Positions 61,380 through 64,000 of a stretch of 64,000 nucleotides of DNA are shown in pieces (the stretch's first letter is position 1; the number at the start of each line of letters is the position of its first letter). Origin of the DNA: CAVTHW01 sp963734625 (GTDB lineage Bacteria > Acidobacteriota > Terriglobia > Bryobacterales > Bryobacteraceae); contig CAVTHW010000003.1 of the NCBI GenBank assembly GCA_963734625.1, positions 62,001 through 126,000 on the forward strand, given 5' to 3'. The position numbers were made by a program, and so were the translations under genes. Under the pieces are notes generated by a model. That model did not search any database and was not told where the DNA came from. It worked only from the letters and a program-made list of their open reading frames with translations.

Positions 61380-62119
61380 TTATCCCCTTTGCAGCCGGCG
61401 TTCAAAGCGCCTGTAGAACTCCGGCGGTTGACCGTCGCCGGGCTTCTTCCCGTTGACCATGCCGGCGGCCCCCATCACCCATTTCGCGCCGATGGCGATG
61501 GGCGAGACGTTCTGCATTTGCAGGCTCTCGAGTTCGAGACCCACGTAAACGTTCCAGCCTCTGGCGTTTGACGGAGCCGCTGTCGCCTCCGCCCCCAGCG
61601 CCTCGCCCTGCGACGCGGTCAGCACCGCCAGGTCGCTGGGGCAGCCTTCCGCCCCAGTCCCGCTGACCCACGCCACCCTCACCCAGTAGGTCGCCGCGGC
61701 GCGTTGCTGCTCGCGACGGCGCTCACTGTCGGCGCAGCCGCTTTCTCCACCGGTTCCCCAACCATTCCCAAGCCCGTTTCGAACAGGCTCAAACGGCCCC
61801 ACTTGGCCAGCCGTTCGTACTCGTTCCACTTGCCCTTATAACGGTCATTGAGGTGGCTGCTGTATGCGTCCCGGTACGCTAGGGCCAGTGTTCGAAACGT
61901 GTGCCATAACTGGAGAGGCCGAGTCACAACCACTCGCTCCAGCCCCTCGGGAACCTCCTGGGACATCCGGGTCGTCAGTTCGACTTCCACTTCCTGCTTC
62001 GCCAGAACGAGTTTTCGCGAGAGGTCGATGCCCTCGGTGGATGCCAGGTCGTAAATGCTGCTCTCCCAGCCCCTCAGCTCTTCCAGTGTCGAGATTGTCC
62101 CATCCGTGAATAGTGCCAT
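61380..62119 (-). pseudogene. Phage structural protein of unknown role, frameshifted
   Basis: ATG 62119: ISTLEELRGWESSIYDLAST, MSQEVPEGLERVVVTRPLQL and LNDRYKGKWNEYERLAKWGR, then a loss of one base near 61695. The second frame continues ATYWVRVAWVSGTGAEGCPS, ASQGEALGAEATAAPSNARG, then WNVYVGLELESLQMQN and ends QPPEFYRRFERRLQ at 61380. The C-terminal part resembles a fibronectin III-type module. About 246 residues once repaired. Confidence 0.6.
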
Positions 62120-62155
62120 CCTCTCCCCTCAATCCTGGTTTCCAGGCGCTCGCTC

Positions 62156-62479
62156 CTATGCCTTTAAGCCTTTCACTACGACGGGCTTTTTCGGCTCGGG
62201 CTCCGACACCACCGTGACCTGAATTCGGCTGGCTGCCGCCGCCCTGTCCGCCAGACGTTGCTTTTCCGCGCGCTCCTCCCGAAACGCCAGCGCCTCTTCC
62301 TCGGTGCCCTGCCGGGCGGCGCTTTCCACAATCAACTTCGCCGCGATCGCGCGCGGGACTTCCGTCACTACCCCGGCCCGGCCTCCGTCGGGAGTCTCCA
62401 GGCTCACTACGACGGTTTGAGCCTCTGCGATTCCGGATTCGGTCTGCCGCAACTTTTGGTAGTACGCTTTGAGATCCAT
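62156..62479 (-). CDS. Small phage protein next to the capsid gene
   Basis: 107 residues: DLKAYYQKLRQTESGIAEAQ, TVVVSLETPDGGRAGVVTEV, then a helical, Glu/Arg-rich region (EEEALAFREERAEKQRLADR) and a beta tail. Function unknown; its place suggests a head component or decoration protein. Confidence 0.6.
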   Translation of the reverse strand: MDLKAYYQKLRQTESGIAEAQTVVVSLETPDGGRAGVVTEVPRAIAAKLIVESAARQGTEEEALAFREERAEKQRLADRAAAASRIQVTVVSEPEPKKPVVVKGLKA

Positions 62480-62540
62480 ATATCCTCTCCCGGTCCCCTG
62501 GGACCCCGGCCCGCGAGCCGAGGCCCAGGGGTAGCCTGTC

Positions 62541-63452
62541 CTAGCTGTTCACCTGTACGCCGAATGCGTTGCGCAATACGCCCACTCCGTACAACACGTC
62601 CACCGTGAACTGTTGCGCCAGAGTGTTAGGCTGGTAGCTCATCACCACCCGCATGCCGAAGTTGCCCATCTCGGCGTACTCGGCGATGGCGCCTGTCCCC
62701 GGAAGGGGTTGCGGCAGCCTCCGCACCACCAGGCCCAGCGCGCTCCGCGCGAAGGCCATGTTGTGCGTCGAAACCGGTCCGCTGCCGGTCTTCTTCACGA
62801 ACTGCGACCGGAACACGTAGAAGTCCTTGATCTTTCCCACCGAGCCATCGACCAGGGCCCGAAGTCCGGCTTCACCCACCGTTCCGTACTCGCTGAAACG
62901 CGAAATCTGCCTCAACTGCGAGTAAGTGGCCGAATCCACTACCAGATACTTCGGCTCGCTCGTGGGCACCTTGGCCTCGAACAGCGCTGTCTCGGCGGAG
63001 TCCACCGCGGCCTCGTCGATCGCTACGCCCGACGTGCCCACCGGAGCGTTGGCGGTGAAGCTTGCGTATAGCCCCAGCAGATCGCTTTCAATCTTCTCGG
63101 CCAGGGCCACCAGGGCCGGCTGCATGTAGAGTCTGAGCAGATCCGGAACCGCCAGGATCTTGGTCACGTCCGGTATCTGAAACGTCGCCTCCGCGTGCGT
63201 GTTGAGCACGATTTGCGCGTTGCCCAGATTCGGATTCTGCGCTTGAACCGTCCCGCCTTCCGCGAGGTTGTTAGCCACCAGGACCGGAGGGATCGGCACG
63301 TTGACCGTGTCTCCCGCGTGGCCCAGTACAGGCTCGAAGTCGCGATTGACAAGGTTGCCCATGATGAGGTTCCCCATCAGGGAAGGCAGTGCGTCAACCG
63401 CCACTAACTTGACAATCGCGTTGGCCAAATTTGCTGATGTTACTGCTGGCAT
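62541..63452 (-). CDS. Major capsid protein, P22 coat-like family
   Basis: 303 residues. LPSLMGNLIMGNLVNRDFEP, VLGHAGDTVNVPIPP and DVTKILAVPDLLRLYMQPAL match the N-terminal arm and first domain of the P22-coat-like group of HK97-fold capsids. LVVDSATYSQLRQISRFSEY, GEAGLRALVDGSVGKIKDFY and MGNFGMRVVMSYQPNTLAQQ follow. It forms the procapsid shell with the scaffold encoded just upstream. Confidence 0.82.
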   Translation of the reverse strand: MPAVTSANLANAIVKLVAVDALPSLMGNLIMGNLVNRDFEPVLGHAGDTVNVPIPPVLVANNLAEGGTVQAQNPNLGNAQIVLNTHAEATFQIPDVTKILAVPDLLRLYMQPALVALAEKIESDLLGLYASFTANAPVGTSGVAIDEAAVDSAETALFEAKVPTSEPKYLVVDSATYSQLRQISRFSEYGTVGEAGLRALVDGSVGKIKDFYVFRSQFVKKTGSGPVSTHNMAFARSALGLVVRRLPQPLPGTGAIAEYAEMGNFGMRVVMSYQPNTLAQQFTVDVLYGVGVLRNAFGVQVNS

Positions 63453-63522
63453 CTATTTTCTCCTGTCAGTTGTAGTTCCGCCTCTGAGGGCGTGGTGTTC
63501 TCTTCCGCGTTCACTGTGCGCT

Positions 63523-64000
63523 CTACTGGCCGCCCAGTGTCCGGGAAGCAATCCGTGCTATCTCCTGGCGAACTCTATCGAGTTCTTCAGGACTCATCCC
63601 CGGCTTGATCCCGTCCAGATCCACTGTCGCGCTGTGCGCCGGGGATCCCTTAGGAGCCGCGGTAACTCCCGACCCTCCCAGATTGCGGGCCGGCAGAAAC
63701 TCCGGGTTCTCGTTGACGAACTGGCTTAGGAACTCCCGCAGGTTCACCGTCCCGCGTTCGCTCTCCGCCACCAGCCGGCCGTCTTCCGCGCGCCGAACGT
63801 CGTCGCGGACCGCCTTAAACGCCAGGTCCACCTTGGTCACGCCCAGCTTCTGCAATTCCGACCGTATGCTGGCGCTGCGCTCCGCTTCCTCGGCTGCCTG
63901 ACGGCTGCGCGTGTTCTCCTGGACCAGTTCGTTGACTCTCCGCTCCAGTTGCTCCCGGCGCTTCCGCTCTTCAACCAGTTCGTTCTTGTAGGCCGGCTCG
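63523..64000 (-). CDS. Phage scaffolding protein, partial
   Basis: The frame enters from beyond the window. The visible 158 residues begin in a long coiled-coil (YKNELVEERKRREQLERRVN, ELVQENTRSRQAAEEAERSA), then KVDLAFKAVRDDVRRAEDGR, LREFLSQFVNENPEFLPARN and a Gly/Ser linker ending in MSPEELDRVRQEIARIAS. This layout, directly before the major capsid gene, is that of scaffold proteins. Confidence 0.75.
   Translation of the reverse strand, partial: EPAYKNELVEERKRREQLERRVNELVQENTRSRQAAEEAERSASIRSELQKLGVTKVDLAFKAVRDDVRRAEDGRLVAESERGTVNLREFLSQFVNENPEFLPARNLGGSGVTAAPKGSPAHSATVDLDGIKPGMSPEELDRVRQEIARIASRTLGGQ

Overview
The window looks like a chromosomal segment of an Acidobacteriota bacterium of the Bryobacterales / Candidatus Solibacter type. 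The evidence is high GC, a VWFA-related acidobacterial domain protein (47876-48829), an ECF sigma factor next to serine/threonine kinases with beta-propeller C-termini, a TolB-like/TPR regulator, DUF2934 and BON proteins, and many paralogous secreted proteins. This assignment is inferred from gene content; no 16S gene is present, and I found no tRNA, rRNA or CRISPR array.

Layout. 1-5.2 kb: the end of a PLP decarboxylase with its own terminator, a TolB/TPR protein, and a YncE/phosphatase gene broken by many single-base indels. 5.2-22 kb: a paralog-rich array of SGNH hydrolases, small lipoproteins, an RDD protein, an ECF sigma factor, two full kinases plus a kinase stub, a TlpA-like thioredoxin and small glycine-rich secreted proteins. 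Genes here are repeatedly preceded by one promoter-like motif (GTAAC, 15 nt, CTTTA, then 20-23 nt to the start codon), and several truncated genes lie between them. 22-28 kb: a co-directional TRAP transporter operon (TatT, TatP, fused DctQM), then DUF1646 and BrkB-family membrane proteins. 27.7-28.1 kb: a four-helix-bundle gene with a nonsense codon, framed by inverted repeats. 28.1-30.1 kb: uvrB. 30.5-38 kb: signalling genes, namely a CdaA-YbbR diadenylate cyclase, a degenerate sensor kinase, a DksA-like protein, a NarL-type two-component pair, and a hipBA module with twin operators. 38-43 kb: GNAT and small envelope or stress-type proteins and a CpaE-like ATPase. 43-53 kb: housekeeping genes (ABC-F, accD, cobO, inositol phosphatase, Hfq-like, thioesterase, M24 peptidase, POT transporter, Wzt-like ABC ATPase). 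53.3-64 kb: a minus-strand phage head/tail module running off the window end.

Most notable. (1) The fixed-geometry promoter family in the 8-20 kb array suggests a locus-wide regulon, possibly of the ECF sigma factor at 7.4 kb. (2) The phage tail assembly chaperone has a complete -1 ribosomal frameshift signal: A AAA AAC, a 5-nt spacer and a 14-bp stem. (3) The gene in the tape-measure position encodes only 208 residues, implying a very short tail or a gene-transfer-agent-like particle. The capsid and tail module ends directly against chromosomal genes, with no lysis or integrase gene on that side.

A recurring oddity is single-base frameshifts in otherwise well-conserved genes (YncE/phosphatase, RDD, sigma factor, kinase, cdaA, response regulator, several phage genes). 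Some may be true decay, but the pattern is also compatible with indel errors in the assembly. Genes marked as pseudogenes for a single frameshift should be read with that in mind.
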